This document shows positions 55,541 through 64,000 of a stretch of DNA of 64,000 bases, piece by piece; the first letter of the stretch is position 1, and the number at the start of each line of letters is the position of its first letter. Origin of the DNA: Acinetobacter courvalinii (GTDB lineage Bacteria; Pseudomonadota; Gammaproteobacteria; Pseudomonadales; Moraxellaceae). The stretch spans positions 388,739 to 452,738 of the forward strand of contig NZ_BMDA01000001.1 of NCBI RefSeq assembly GCF_014635545.1, in the 5' to 3' direction. The notes under the pieces were generated by a model. It was given only the letters and a program-made list of their open reading frames with translations. It searched no databases and had not been told where the DNA came from. Both the position numbers and the translations under genes were made by a program.

Positions 55541-57013
55541 TTATTGCCTTACCAACTCCACTTGTCCTGTATGCCAACCCCCACCTAAAGCACGGATGAG
55601 GTCTACACTGGCAATCATGCGACTACCATGAAGCTGTGCAGCGAGTTGCTCTTGCTGCAAGATACTTCGGTCAGAATCGATCACATCCAGATAACTAATG
55701 CTGCCTTCACGATAACGCAAATGTGAAAGCTGATTGGCATGTCGGGATGAAGCCAGTGCTTGGCTCTGAGCCTGTATTTGCTGATCCAGAATACGCTGAT
55801 CAGATAAGCCATTTTCAACTTCACGAAAAGCATTCAGCACCGTCTGCCGATAATTCGCTACACTTTGCTCATAACCTGCACGCGCTTGAGCGATACCCGC
55901 CTTACGTTGCCCACCATCAAATAACGGTAAAGATAAAATTGTGCCCGCAACAGGGCCAAGTAAAAAAGTCCGACTCGACCATTTACCTAAATCTCCTAAA
56001 CTCGCAGATTCATAACCCAGCGCACCAGTGAGATCAAGTTTGGGAAAGAAGGCAGCACGGGCAATACCGAAGCGTGCATTATCGGCGGCCATTGCGCGTT
56101 CTGCGGCAGCGATATCAGGACGACGTTCAAGCAAGGTCGAAGGTAAACCTGCAGGGAGGCGAATCGCTGTAGCGGACAATGGTTGAATCACCAAGCTAAA
56201 ATCAGCAGGCGGTTTGCCGAGTAATACCGCCAGTGCATGTTCGGTACTGGCACGATTCCGCGCAATGCTGAGCGCAGTGCTTTGGGCGGTCGAGAGTTCA
56301 GTTTGTGCGCGAGAAACGTCCAGATCACTGACCAAGCCATTGCGATAACGTGCTTGGATCAAATTTTGATTCTCAGTCAGTAATTTGATGTTTTGCGCAT
56401 AAATGGCCTGTTCAGCATCGAATTGACGAATCAGAAAATAAGCTTGGGCAACATCGGCTTGCAGTGCTAACAATGCTGAATGATACAAAGCTTCTTGTTG
56501 CTGCACATCAGCCGTTGCGGCATTGACACTACTAGCAATCCGTCCAAATAGGTCCAGTTCATAGGAGACATTGGCTTGTGCTCGCCACAGTGTCCGTGCC
56601 GATGTCGATGCATCTGTATCGAGTCCTAAAGAAGCGGGTGAGGGCTTTTGACGGGTCGGGCCAAAACCTGCGCCGATGCTAGGTAAACGTTCAGCTTGTG
56701 CAGCAGACCTCAAGGCGCGTGATGCCCGAATATTGGCTGCTGCCGCTTTTAGATTCTGGTTGCCTGCGATAGCCTGTTGTTCTAGCTCATTCAGTTGTGG
56801 ATCATTAAAAATCTTCCACCACTCACCGCGAGATTGTGCATCGGCAGGTTGCGCGATGCTCCAGTTCGGATCGTTCAACTTAGCATCAGCTTCCTTAAAT
56901 TGCAGTGGAATCACCACCTTGGCAGGCTGATATTCAGGTGCCAATGAGCAGCCTGCAAGCAGCAGGCTTCCCATGAGTGAGGAGAGTATCCAGTGTGGTT
57001 TTAATCCTGTCAT
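55541..57013 (-). CDS. adeH: outer-membrane efflux channel of the RND pump
   Basis: The product is a TolC/OprM-type channel with a lipobox (LLLAGC, Cys22) and the tandem outer-membrane efflux domains (about 50-480). The conserved segments RRPDIAAAERAMAADNARF and LSLPLFDGGQR are intact. ATG at 57013 (490 aa) was chosen because AAGGAG lies just upstream; a longer frame to 57058 overlaps the pump gene. It is the last gene of adeFGH, which exports fluoroquinolones, chloramphenicol and others when derepressed. Confidence 0.93.
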   Translation of the reverse strand: MTGLKPHWILSSLMGSLLLAGCSLAPEYQPAKVVIPLQFKEADAKLNDPNWSIAQPADAQSRGEWWKIFNDPQLNELEQQAIAGNQNLKAAAANIRASRALRSAAQAERLPSIGAGFGPTRQKPSPASLGLDTDASTSARTLWRAQANVSYELDLFGRIASSVNAATADVQQQEALYHSALLALQADVAQAYFLIRQFDAEQAIYAQNIKLLTENQNLIQARYRNGLVSDLDVSRAQTELSTAQSTALSIARNRASTEHALAVLLGKPPADFSLVIQPLSATAIRLPAGLPSTLLERRPDIAAAERAMAADNARFGIARAAFFPKLDLTGALGYESASLGDLGKWSSRTFLLGPVAGTILSLPLFDGGQRKAGIAQARAGYEQSVANYRQTVLNAFREVENGLSDQRILDQQIQAQSQALASSRHANQLSHLRYREGSISYLDVIDSDRSILQQEQLAAQLHGSRMIASVDLIRALGGGWHTGQVELVRQ

Positions 57014-57023
57014 GGCCTGCTCC

Positions 57024-60000
57024 TTAATGATCGTGTGAACTGTGCAGTGGTGCTTCATGCACAGCTGCCGAGAGCAGTTTATGTTTGCTGTTCAGGGTAC
57101 GAATCAACACATAGAAGGCAGGGGTCAGGAACAAACCAAAGAAGGTCACCCCGATCATACCAAAGAATACCGCAACACCCATGGCATGACGCATTTCAGC
57201 ACCTGCACCTGTTGATGTGACTAGTGGAACCACACCCATAATGAAGGCGATTGAAGTCATCAAGATCGGACGCAAACGTAAACGGCTGGCTTCAACCGCA
57301 GCATTGAATGCGGTCGCGCCTTGCATTTCCAGTTCTCGGGCAAATTCCACGATCAAGATGGCATTCTTACAAGCCAGCCCGACCAGTACCATCAAGCCGA
57401 TTTGGGTAAAGATGTTGTTATCACCGCCTGTGAGCCAAACCCCTGTTAGTGCCGCCAAGATACCCATTGGCACAATCAGAATCACGGCTAATGGCAAGGT
57501 CAGGCTTTCATATTGCGCCGCCAAGACCAAGAACACTAACAGTACACTGATCGGGAACACCCACAATCCGGCATTACCTGCCAAGATCTTTTGATAGGTC
57601 AGATCGGTCCATTCAAATTTTACCCCACGTGGCAAGGTTTCAGCGGCAATGCGCTCAACCGCAGCTTCGGCTTGGCTGGATGAATAACCTGGTGAAGGAC
57701 CGCCGTTAATATCCGCTGCGGTGTAGCCGTTATAACGCACCACCATTTCTGGGCCATAGGTTTGAGTGACATTGACCAGAGAAGACAGCGGCACCATTTG
57801 TCCTGCATTGTTACGGGTTTTAAGCTGTAAAATATCTTCAGGATTGGCACGGAACGGCGCGTCGGCTTGGGCACGTACCTGATAGACACGACCAAAACTG
57901 TTAAAGTCATTCACGTATTGTGAACCGAGATAAATCTGCATGGTATTAAATACATCAGTCACGGCAACACCTTGTTGCTTGGCTTTAACTCGATCCAGAT
58001 CAACATTCAATTGCGGTACATTGATTTGATAACTAGAGAACATTGGCCCCAATTCAGGTGCAGATTGTGCCGCCTTCATAAAGGATTGCGCTGCGTTATT
58101 CAATTCGGCATAACCTAAAGCACCACGATCTTCGAGCTGGAGTTTAAAGCCGCCCATTGTGCCGAGACCCATCACTGGTGGTGGAGGGAATACTGCAATA
58201 TAAGCATCTTGAATCGCGGCGTATTTCTGATTTAAAGCACCTGCAATCGCATTGGCAGAAAGATCGGCTGCTTTACGTTCAGCGAAAGGTTTTAAGGTGA
58301 CAAATACAATCCCTGCGCTGGAGCTGTTGGTAAAACCATTAATGGATAAACCAGGGAAGGCCACCGCACTTTCTACACCAGGTTGTTTCAGCGCGGCATC
58401 GCTCATTTTACGAATCACGGTTTCGGTTCGATCCAGTGAGGCACCATTCGGTAATTGGGCAAAGCTGATCAGGTATTGCTTATCTTGTGCGGGCACAAAG
58501 CCACCCGGAACGATATAATAAATTCCGATGGTCAGACCAAGTAAAGCTGCATACACACCCATCGCTGAGGCTTTATGGGAAATCACCCGACTGACACCAC
58601 GACCATACTGATCCGATGCGCGTGAGAATACGCGGTTAAACAGGGCAAAGAAGCGTCCAAAGACACGGTTCATTACACGGGTCAGGACGTCTGGTTTGGC
58701 ATCATGACCTTTCAGCAACATGGCGGCCAATGCAGGAGACAGAGTGAGTGAGTTGAAAGCCGAAATCACAGTGGAGATGGCAATGGTCATGGCAAATTGC
58801 TTATAGAATTGGCCCGTTAATCCAGTCATAAAGGCCAGCGGGACAAACACGGCAACCAGTGTCAATGCAATCGCGATAATGGGGCCACTGACTTCACGCA
58901 TGGCACGGTAAGTCGCATCTCTTGGACTGAGTCCTGCTTCAATATTCCTTTCAACATTCTCCACCACCACGATGGCATCATCGACCACGATTCCGATGGC
59001 GAGTACCATACCGAATAGTGACAGGGCATTGATCGAATAACCAAAGGCTAGCATCAAGGCGAAGGTACCAATGATTGAAACAGGCACTGCCAGTAAAGGA
59101 ATAATTGAAGCACGCCATGTTTGTAAGAACAGGATCACCACCACAACCACCAGTGCAATCGCTTCAAGCAGGGTATGAATCACTGCTTTGATACTTGAAC
59201 GCACGAATTGGGTAGGGTCGTAAACGATATCGTATTTAATTGAGGCTGGAAAATCTTTGGACAGTTCCGCCATGGTGCTACGCACTTGGTCAGAGACCTG
59301 TAAGGCATTGGCACCCGGTGCCTGGAAAATTGGAATCGCCACGGCCTGTTTATTGTCCAGTAATGAACGTAAACCATATTGCGAAGCGGCCAGTTCAACC
59401 CGGGCAACATCACCCAAACGCGTTACTGCACCATCCGCAGCCGTTTTTAAAATAATATCCGCAAATTCCTGTTCGGTACTTAAACGACCTTGTGCATTCA
59501 CCGATAGCTGTAATGGTGAATTGTTTGGCGCTGCACCAATGGTTCCTGCGGCAACCTGAATATTCTGTTCACGAATGGCATTGACGATTTCAGTCGCGGT
59601 GAGATTACGTTGAGCCACCTTTTGTGGATCTAACCACACGCGCATGGCGTAATCACCCGAACCAAACAGGCCGACTTCACCTACACCTTGTAGGCGTGCT
59701 AAACGGTCTTTGACATTGAGCACGGCATAGTTACGCAAATAGGTCATGTCATAGCGATTATCCAGTGAGGTGAGATGCACCACCATGGTCAAGGTTGGTG
59801 AACTTTTTAACGTGGTCACACCGAGACGTTGTACATCTTCAGGCAAACGAGGCAGGGCTTGAGACACCCGATTCTGCACCAGTTGTTGTGCCTTATCTGG
59901 GTCAATCCCGAGCTTGAAATTGACGGTAATGGTCAGGTTGCCATCGCTGTTGGCCTGAGACTGCATATATAGCATGTTCTCTACGCCGTTGATGGATTCC

Positions 60001-60203
60001 TCCAAAGGAGAAGCAACCGTTTCAGCAATCACTTTAGGGTTGGCACCCGGATATTGGGCACGCACCACCACAGAGGGTGGCACCACTTCTGGGTATTCAG
60101 AAATGGGCAGTTGGAAAAGGGAGAGTAAGCCCGCCAGTAGAATCAGGACGGACAGCACCCCGGCAAAGATCGGGCGATCAATAAAAAACTTGGAAATATT
60201 CAT
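57024..60203 (-). CDS. adeG: RND efflux pump, inner-membrane transporter
   Basis: This 1059-residue proton-driven transporter has twelve membrane helices with two large periplasmic loops. It starts MNISKFFIDRPIFAGVLSVL and contains the helix-4 charge pair (GIVVDDAIVVVENVERNIEA). Its sequence is that of AdeG/MexF-type pumps, not AdeB or AdeJ (which begin MAQFFI). It lies between adeF and adeH with gaps of a few bases. Confidence 0.96.
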   Translation of the reverse strand: MNISKFFIDRPIFAGVLSVLILLAGLLSLFQLPISEYPEVVPPSVVVRAQYPGANPKVIAETVASPLEESINGVENMLYMQSQANSDGNLTITVNFKLGIDPDKAQQLVQNRVSQALPRLPEDVQRLGVTTLKSSPTLTMVVHLTSLDNRYDMTYLRNYAVLNVKDRLARLQGVGEVGLFGSGDYAMRVWLDPQKVAQRNLTATEIVNAIREQNIQVAAGTIGAAPNNSPLQLSVNAQGRLSTEQEFADIILKTAADGAVTRLGDVARVELAASQYGLRSLLDNKQAVAIPIFQAPGANALQVSDQVRSTMAELSKDFPASIKYDIVYDPTQFVRSSIKAVIHTLLEAIALVVVVVILFLQTWRASIIPLLAVPVSIIGTFALMLAFGYSINALSLFGMVLAIGIVVDDAIVVVENVERNIEAGLSPRDATYRAMREVSGPIIAIALTLVAVFVPLAFMTGLTGQFYKQFAMTIAISTVISAFNSLTLSPALAAMLLKGHDAKPDVLTRVMNRVFGRFFALFNRVFSRASDQYGRGVSRVISHKASAMGVYAALLGLTIGIYYIVPGGFVPAQDKQYLISFAQLPNGASLDRTETVIRKMSDAALKQPGVESAVAFPGLSINGFTNSSSAGIVFVTLKPFAERKAADLSANAIAGALNQKYAAIQDAYIAVFPPPPVMGLGTMGGFKLQLEDRGALGYAELNNAAQSFMKAAQSAPELGPMFSSYQINVPQLNVDLDRVKAKQQGVAVTDVFNTMQIYLGSQYVNDFNSFGRVYQVRAQADAPFRANPEDILQLKTRNNAGQMVPLSSLVNVTQTYGPEMVVRYNGYTAADINGGPSPGYSSSQAEAAVERIAAETLPRGVKFEWTDLTYQKILAGNAGLWVFPISVLLVFLVLAAQYESLTLPLAVILIVPMGILAALTGVWLTGGDNNIFTQIGLMVLVGLACKNAILIVEFARELEMQGATAFNAAVEASRLRLRPILMTSIAFIMGVVPLVTSTGAGAEMRHAMGVAVFFGMIGVTFFGLFLTPAFYVLIRTLNSKHKLLSAAVHEAPLHSSHDH

Positions 60204-60208
60204 GAGGA

Positions 60209-61432
60209 TTAACCTTTTGCCGAAGTTGGGGTTTTTTCTGAAGGCTGAGGTTGTTGTGCTGTGTTATCGGCAATGATTTGAGGATTCGGCATAGCAATGA
60301 GGTGAGGTTTGACAGGATCACCCGGACGGATGCGTTGTAAACCATTTACGACAATGCGATCACCAACTTGCAGACCGCTATTGATGATTTGTAGGCCATC
60401 TTGTTGCGCGCCGAGTTTTACTTCACGGTACGCAGTTTGATTTTTGGCATCCACTACAACCACAAAACGTTTGTCCTGATCGACACCAATCGCAGTTGGA
60501 CTAATCAGAATGGCTGCGCGGGGTTGTCCACCGCCCAGACGAATGCGGGCATACAGTCCGGGAAGCATTACGCCTTTAGGATTATCGAAGGTAGCGCGGA
60601 CACGGATAGTGCCTGAGGTGGTATTTAAATTATTGTCGATCGAACTGATATAACCTTCACGGCTAAAACCAGATTCATTGGCAAGACCAAGATAAACAGG
60701 GACTTGGGCTGAACTGCGTTGATTGCTGATGTATTTTAAATAAGTCTGTTCATCGACATCGAAAGAAGCATACAGACGTGATACCGAAACCAAACTAGTC
60801 AGTATCTGTGCGCCATTACCTGCTGAAACCACGTTACCTACTGTGACTTCGGCACGGGAAATACGCCCACTGACAGGGGCAGTAATACGGGTATATTCCA
60901 GATTTAAACGGGCGGTTTCCACTGCGGCTTTGGCTGCCTGTAAATTGGCATTGGCTGAGCGTGCTTCATTTTGCGCTTGATCAAGTTCTTGACGGGCAAT
61001 CGCATTACTTTGAATTAAACGCTGGTTCCGGTCTAGATTTGCTGAGGTGTAGGTGACTTGTGCTTCAGCAGAAGCCATTTGCGCTTTGGCGCGATTCAGT
61101 TCTGCTTCAAAAGGGCGAGGATCAATGGTAAACAGCAGGTCGCCTTTATTTACTAAACTGCCATCTTTAAAATGCACGGCAATCAGTTTGCCTGAAACTT
61201 GTGGACGGACATCGACTTGATCGATGGCTTCGAGACGTCCCGAATATTCTTGCCAGTCGGTAATGGTCTGACTGACGACATTGGCTATATCAACGGTTGC
61301 TGCAGGTGGTGCGCTTGTTGTTGAAGTCGCTTTGGCATCTGCATTTTCTTGGAAGAGAATAAAACTGCCACCTGTTGCAAAAACGGCAATAATGACAGCA
61401 GACAGCGTCAGCTGTTTGCGGGAAAGTGACAT
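60209..61432 (-). CDS. adeF: RND efflux pump, periplasmic adaptor
   Basis: This 407-residue membrane-fusion protein has an N-terminal membrane anchor (about 8-28), the lipoyl half-domain (VRPQVSGKLIAVHFKDGS), a helical hairpin (about 105-170) and the second lipoyl half (LEYTRITAPVSGRISRAE). It links the pump and the channel. It is the first gene of the operon, divergent from adeL, and separated from it by 195 nt. Confidence 0.96.
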   Translation of the reverse strand: MSLSRKQLTLSAVIIAVFATGGSFILFQENADAKATSTTSAPPAATVDIANVVSQTITDWQEYSGRLEAIDQVDVRPQVSGKLIAVHFKDGSLVNKGDLLFTIDPRPFEAELNRAKAQMASAEAQVTYTSANLDRNQRLIQSNAIARQELDQAQNEARSANANLQAAKAAVETARLNLEYTRITAPVSGRISRAEVTVGNVVSAGNGAQILTSLVSVSRLYASFDVDEQTYLKYISNQRSSAQVPVYLGLANESGFSREGYISSIDNNLNTTSGTIRVRATFDNPKGVMLPGLYARIRLGGGQPRAAILISPTAIGVDQDKRFVVVVDAKNQTAYREVKLGAQQDGLQIINSGLQVGDRIVVNGLQRIRPGDPVKPHLIAMPNPQIIADNTAQQPQPSEKTPTSAKG

Positions 61433-61535
61433 GGGATGCTCCTGGTTATTTGAATCCCTGTTTTCAGACTTTTTGTTGTGGTCTGTATGGGAGAAACAGG
61501 TTTATGGAATGGAAGGAGCATAAAAGTTTGTCAAT

Positions 61536-61573
61536 TACGAATAAATATACTAAATTTGATAACACTATTCGTA
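61536..61573. promoter_or_regulatory. inverted repeat in the adeF/adeL intergenic region
   Basis: TACGAATA (61536) and TATTCGTA (61566) are exact 8-bp arms 22 bases apart in the divergent promoter region. LysR regulators bind such spaced dyads, so AdeL is a natural candidate. Half-site spacing differs from the common T-N11-A motif. Confidence 0.45.
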
Positions 61574-61627
61574 TTTTTATAATAATTGATGCATAAAATC
61601 CAAAAAATGCATCAATGGGAGTGGCCC

Positions 61628-62659
61628 ATGGATCTATTTCATGCAATGAAAGTCTTTAATAAAGTGGTTGAAACCAACAGCTTTAGTCTGGCTGCGGATA
61701 GTCTGGGGCTGCCACGTGCATCGGTGACCACGACGATTCAGGCTTTAGAAAAACATTTACAGGTTCGCCTGCTGAATCGAACCACGCGTAAACTGAGCCT
61801 AACCCCTGATGGTGCAGTCTATTATGACCGTAGCTTGAGAATTTTGGCGGACGTGGAAGATATTGAAGCATCTTTCCATGATGAGGAACGAGGGCCGCGA
61901 GGACGATTACGGATTGATGTTCCCGTTTCGATTGGTCGTTTGATTCTGATTCCAAGGTTGAGAGATTTTCATCAACGTTATCCCGATATTGATCTGGTCA
62001 TTGGTATGAATGATCGCCCTGTAGATTTAGTGGGTGAGGCGGTAGATTGTGCAATACGGGTGGGGGAATTGCAGGATTCCAGTCTCATTGCACGCCGTAT
62101 TGGTACGTTTCAGTGTGCCACGGCAGCATCGGCCTGCTATTTAGAAAAATATGGTGAACCAAAAACACTTGAGGATTTGCAAAAGAATCATCAAGCCATT
62201 CATTTCTTTTCCAGTCGTACAGGGCGTAATTTTGACTGGGATTTTGTGGTCGATGACCTGATCCAGAGTGTCAGTGTCAATGGGCAGGTGTCTGTCAATG
62301 ATGGCGATGCCTATATCGATTTGGCGCTGCAAGGCTTTGGCCTGATTCAAGGACCACGTTATATGCTGACCAATCACTTTGAAGCAGGGACTTTAAAGGA
62401 AGTATTACCCCAATGGACACCTGCACCGATGCCGATTTCAGTGGTGTATTTGCAGAGTCGGCATTTATCGCACAAGGTCCGGGTTTTTGTTGACTGGGTG
62501 GCGGAGCTGTTTGCAGGATGTCCATTATTAGGCGGGAGTGCTTTGCCGCTGGATCAGAAATGTGAATTTGCCTGTGATCAGAAAAGTAGTCATGAATATA
62601 CCATTCGTACTTTGGTGGAACAGCATAATATTGCTGAAGCAAGGGCATTGAAGACTTGA
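61628..62659 (+). CDS. adeL: LysR-family regulator of adeFGH
   Basis: AdeL controls the adjacent adeFGH operon; changes in it can raise pump expression. The HTH is at the N-terminus (SFSLAADSLGLPRASVTTTI, about 18-37), and the LysR effector domain follows (about 85-290). ATG at 61628 (343 aa) is preferred to 61586 because GGAG precedes it and the family begins MDLFHAM. It is divergent from adeF and no frame break is seen. Confidence 0.94.
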   Translation: MDLFHAMKVFNKVVETNSFSLAADSLGLPRASVTTTIQALEKHLQVRLLNRTTRKLSLTPDGAVYYDRSLRILADVEDIEASFHDEERGPRGRLRIDVPVSIGRLILIPRLRDFHQRYPDIDLVIGMNDRPVDLVGEAVDCAIRVGELQDSSLIARRIGTFQCATAASACYLEKYGEPKTLEDLQKNHQAIHFFSSRTGRNFDWDFVVDDLIQSVSVNGQVSVNDGDAYIDLALQGFGLIQGPRYMLTNHFEAGTLKEVLPQWTPAPMPISVVYLQSRHLSHKVRVFVDWVAELFAGCPLLGGSALPLDQKCEFACDQKSSHEYTIRTLVEQHNIAEARALKT

Positions 62660-62760
62660 GCTAAGCAGGCCTAGCGAGATGGAAAGGATCATAAAGAGCT
62701 GCTTATATCACTCATAAATAATAGAAATCAGTTAAATTTGTTTGTTTTTGTTGGTCAAAT

Positions 62761-62779
62761 GATAATAATAATGATTCTT
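62761..62779 (+). promoter_or_regulatory. Fur-box-like sequence
   Basis: GATAATAATAATGATTCTT matches 15 of 19 positions of the classical Fur consensus, 19 bp upstream of the receptor start codon. It suggests iron-regulated expression. Confidence 0.65.
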
Positions 62780-62798
62780 GTTTATTTGTTAAAATATT

Positions 62799-64000
62799 AT
62801 GGACAGCCAGATCAGAAAAACTGCTTTAAATATTGCGATAAAGTCAATCTTAATGTGGGGCGTTTTATCAAACAGTGCGCTTGCAGAAGAACAGCCTTTG
62901 GCCAAGGAGTCATCTTCAATCTTACCTACGATAAAAGTTACTGCGGAAGAAGATGAAAAAACTGAAGGGAATAAAAGTTTTAAAGCGAACTCATCTCGAA
63001 GTTCATCCAAGCTTAAACTTTCTTTAAAAGAAACACCTCAATCAGTCAGTGTGATTACACGAGAACAAATAGAACAGCGAAATCTAAATATTATCGATGA
63101 TGTCCTTGCTGCTACACCTGGGGTAACGGTCACTAAAAGTGATAGCGAGCGTTCAAATTATTTTGCGAGAGGTTATGCAATTACAAATCGACAAATTGAT
63201 GGAATGCCAATAGGTGAAAACAGTCCACGTGTAGATAGTTTTTTCTTTGATCGTATTGAGGTTGTGAAGGGTGCGACGGGTTTAACAGGGAGTACGGGAA
63301 ATCCTTCTGCAACCATTAATATGATTCGTAAACGACCAACTAAAGAACTGTCGGGTAATGTAGCAACTTCATTTAGCCGTTGGAATAAAATTCGTAATGA
63401 AGTTGACGTTTCGATTCCATTATCTACAGACGGGAGTGTAAGAAGCCGAGTGATGGCAGCCCGAACTGAGGGTGATTCATATATGGATTACTACTCTCTA
63501 GAAACTTTGGCTGCAATGGCAATGGTAGAAGCCGATATTACAGAAAAATTAACGGGTAGTGTTGGCTTCCAGTATCAAGACAATCAGCCTCGTGGTTCGA
63601 CATGGGGAACAGTACCTTACTGGAATCAAGATGGTTCGCTTGCCAATTTACCAAGAAATTTTAGCTTGGCAAATAGCTGGAACACCATTAGTCAACGAGA
63701 TAAAACAGCATTTGCCGATTTGACCTATAAATTTGATAATAATTGGATGATCAAGGCTGCTGCCGCGTATTCACTATCCAAAAGTTTTTGGTTGATGTCC
63801 TATGGCGGTTCTGGTTTCCCGAATCAAAATGATGGGACTGGAGTAGGAGTATGGTCAACAGTCTATCCAACATCAGAATCTAAAAAAACCAGTTTAGAGC
63901 TGTATGCGAGCGGTCCTTTTCAGTTATTTAATCGCGAACATGAACTTATTATTGGTGCTAATGGCTTTGACCGTTCTACAGATAGTCCTTCAGGTCAGCT
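62799..64000 (+). CDS. TonB-dependent siderophore receptor, 5' part
   Basis: The product has a signal peptide (cleavage after SNSALA, about residue 29), a plug domain beginning LKETPQSVSVITREQIEQ, and the plug motif GMPIGENSPRVDSFFFDRIE, then GATGLTGSTGNPSATINMIR, typical of FpvA/FoxA-type siderophore receptors. The reading frame stays open to the window end (about 400 codons), so roughly the last 300 are missing. A Fur-box-like site lies just upstream. The siderophore cannot be named. Confidence 0.9.
   Translation, partial: MDSQIRKTALNIAIKSILMWGVLSNSALAEEQPLAKESSSILPTIKVTAEEDEKTEGNKSFKANSSRSSSKLKLSLKETPQSVSVITREQIEQRNLNIIDDVLAATPGVTVTKSDSERSNYFARGYAITNRQIDGMPIGENSPRVDSFFFDRIEVVKGATGLTGSTGNPSATINMIRKRPTKELSGNVATSFSRWNKIRNEVDVSIPLSTDGSVRSRVMAARTEGDSYMDYYSLETLAAMAMVEADITEKLTGSVGFQYQDNQPRGSTWGTVPYWNQDGSLANLPRNFSLANSWNTISQRDKTAFADLTYKFDNNWMIKAAAAYSLSKSFWLMSYGGSGFPNQNDGTGVGVWSTVYPTSESKKTSLELYASGPFQLFNREHELIIGANGFDRSTDSPSGQ

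Noticed and set aside
55541-61432. The pump operon as adeIJK or adeABC
   Set aside because: The transporter begins MNISKFFIDRPIFAG and is AdeG/MexF-like, and a LysR gene is divergent; AdeJ and AdeB begin MAQFFI and have other regulators.

Overview
The window looks like Acinetobacter chromosome. The right end carries adeF-adeG-adeH with divergent adeL, an efflux locus typical of that genus, and the proteins throughout are Acinetobacter-like. There is no complete insertion sequence, no rRNA and no CRISPR array; one tRNA (initiator Met) is present.

Left part (1-7.8 kb) is AT-rich accessory DNA of small, mostly unknown genes: an SRAP-domain DNA-protein crosslink protein, a GrlR-like protein, two paralogues of an unknown family (1995-2441 and 7337-7816), and a 53-residue Gln/Asn-rich microprotein. 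The tRNA-fMet, a cold-shock protein, an LpxL-type acyltransferase and a DUF421 membrane protein lie among them. From 7.9 to 11.0 kb is an arsenic operon: glutaredoxin-type ArsC, ArsR, thioredoxin-type ArsC, Acr3 and ArsH. A tiny lipoprotein gene follows; it has a second copy at 45.6 kb.

From 14.0 to 30.7 kb lies a probable catabolic cluster for a hydrophobic, probably cyclic ketone or amine. It holds two TetR regulators, an AraC regulator, two FadL-type porins, an exported amidohydrolase, an aldehyde dehydrogenase, two flavin amine oxidases, an EthA-like Baeyer-Villiger monooxygenase, an alpha/beta hydrolase and a saccharopine-dehydrogenase-like protein. Two operator families can be read directly. 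GAACGCGTTC occurs at the first TetR gene and twice upstream of the first amine oxidase. A 29-bp dyad occurs three times around the second TetR gene.

From 30.9 to 34.3 kb is a small defence-like island: a coiled-coil/TIR protein, an HTH-ImmA/IrrE protease and an unknown partner. A dead P4-type integrase and the first 21 codons of mutS, with the mutS promoter region, lie next to it; this looks like an old attachment junction. Six decayed fragments of one phage/ICE-type gene, all on the + strand, lie between gene groups from 5.8 to 35.0 kb and suggest stepwise, cassette-like acquisition.

The right part (35.1-64 kb) is more GC-rich and core-like. It holds kdpABCDE and kup for potassium uptake, then a type VI secretion VgrG with an Rhs effector that ends in a putative ParB-like nuclease tail and an adjacent immunity candidate. 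The adeFGH operon with adeL follows, and the window ends inside a TonB-dependent siderophore receptor gene preceded by a Fur-box-like site.
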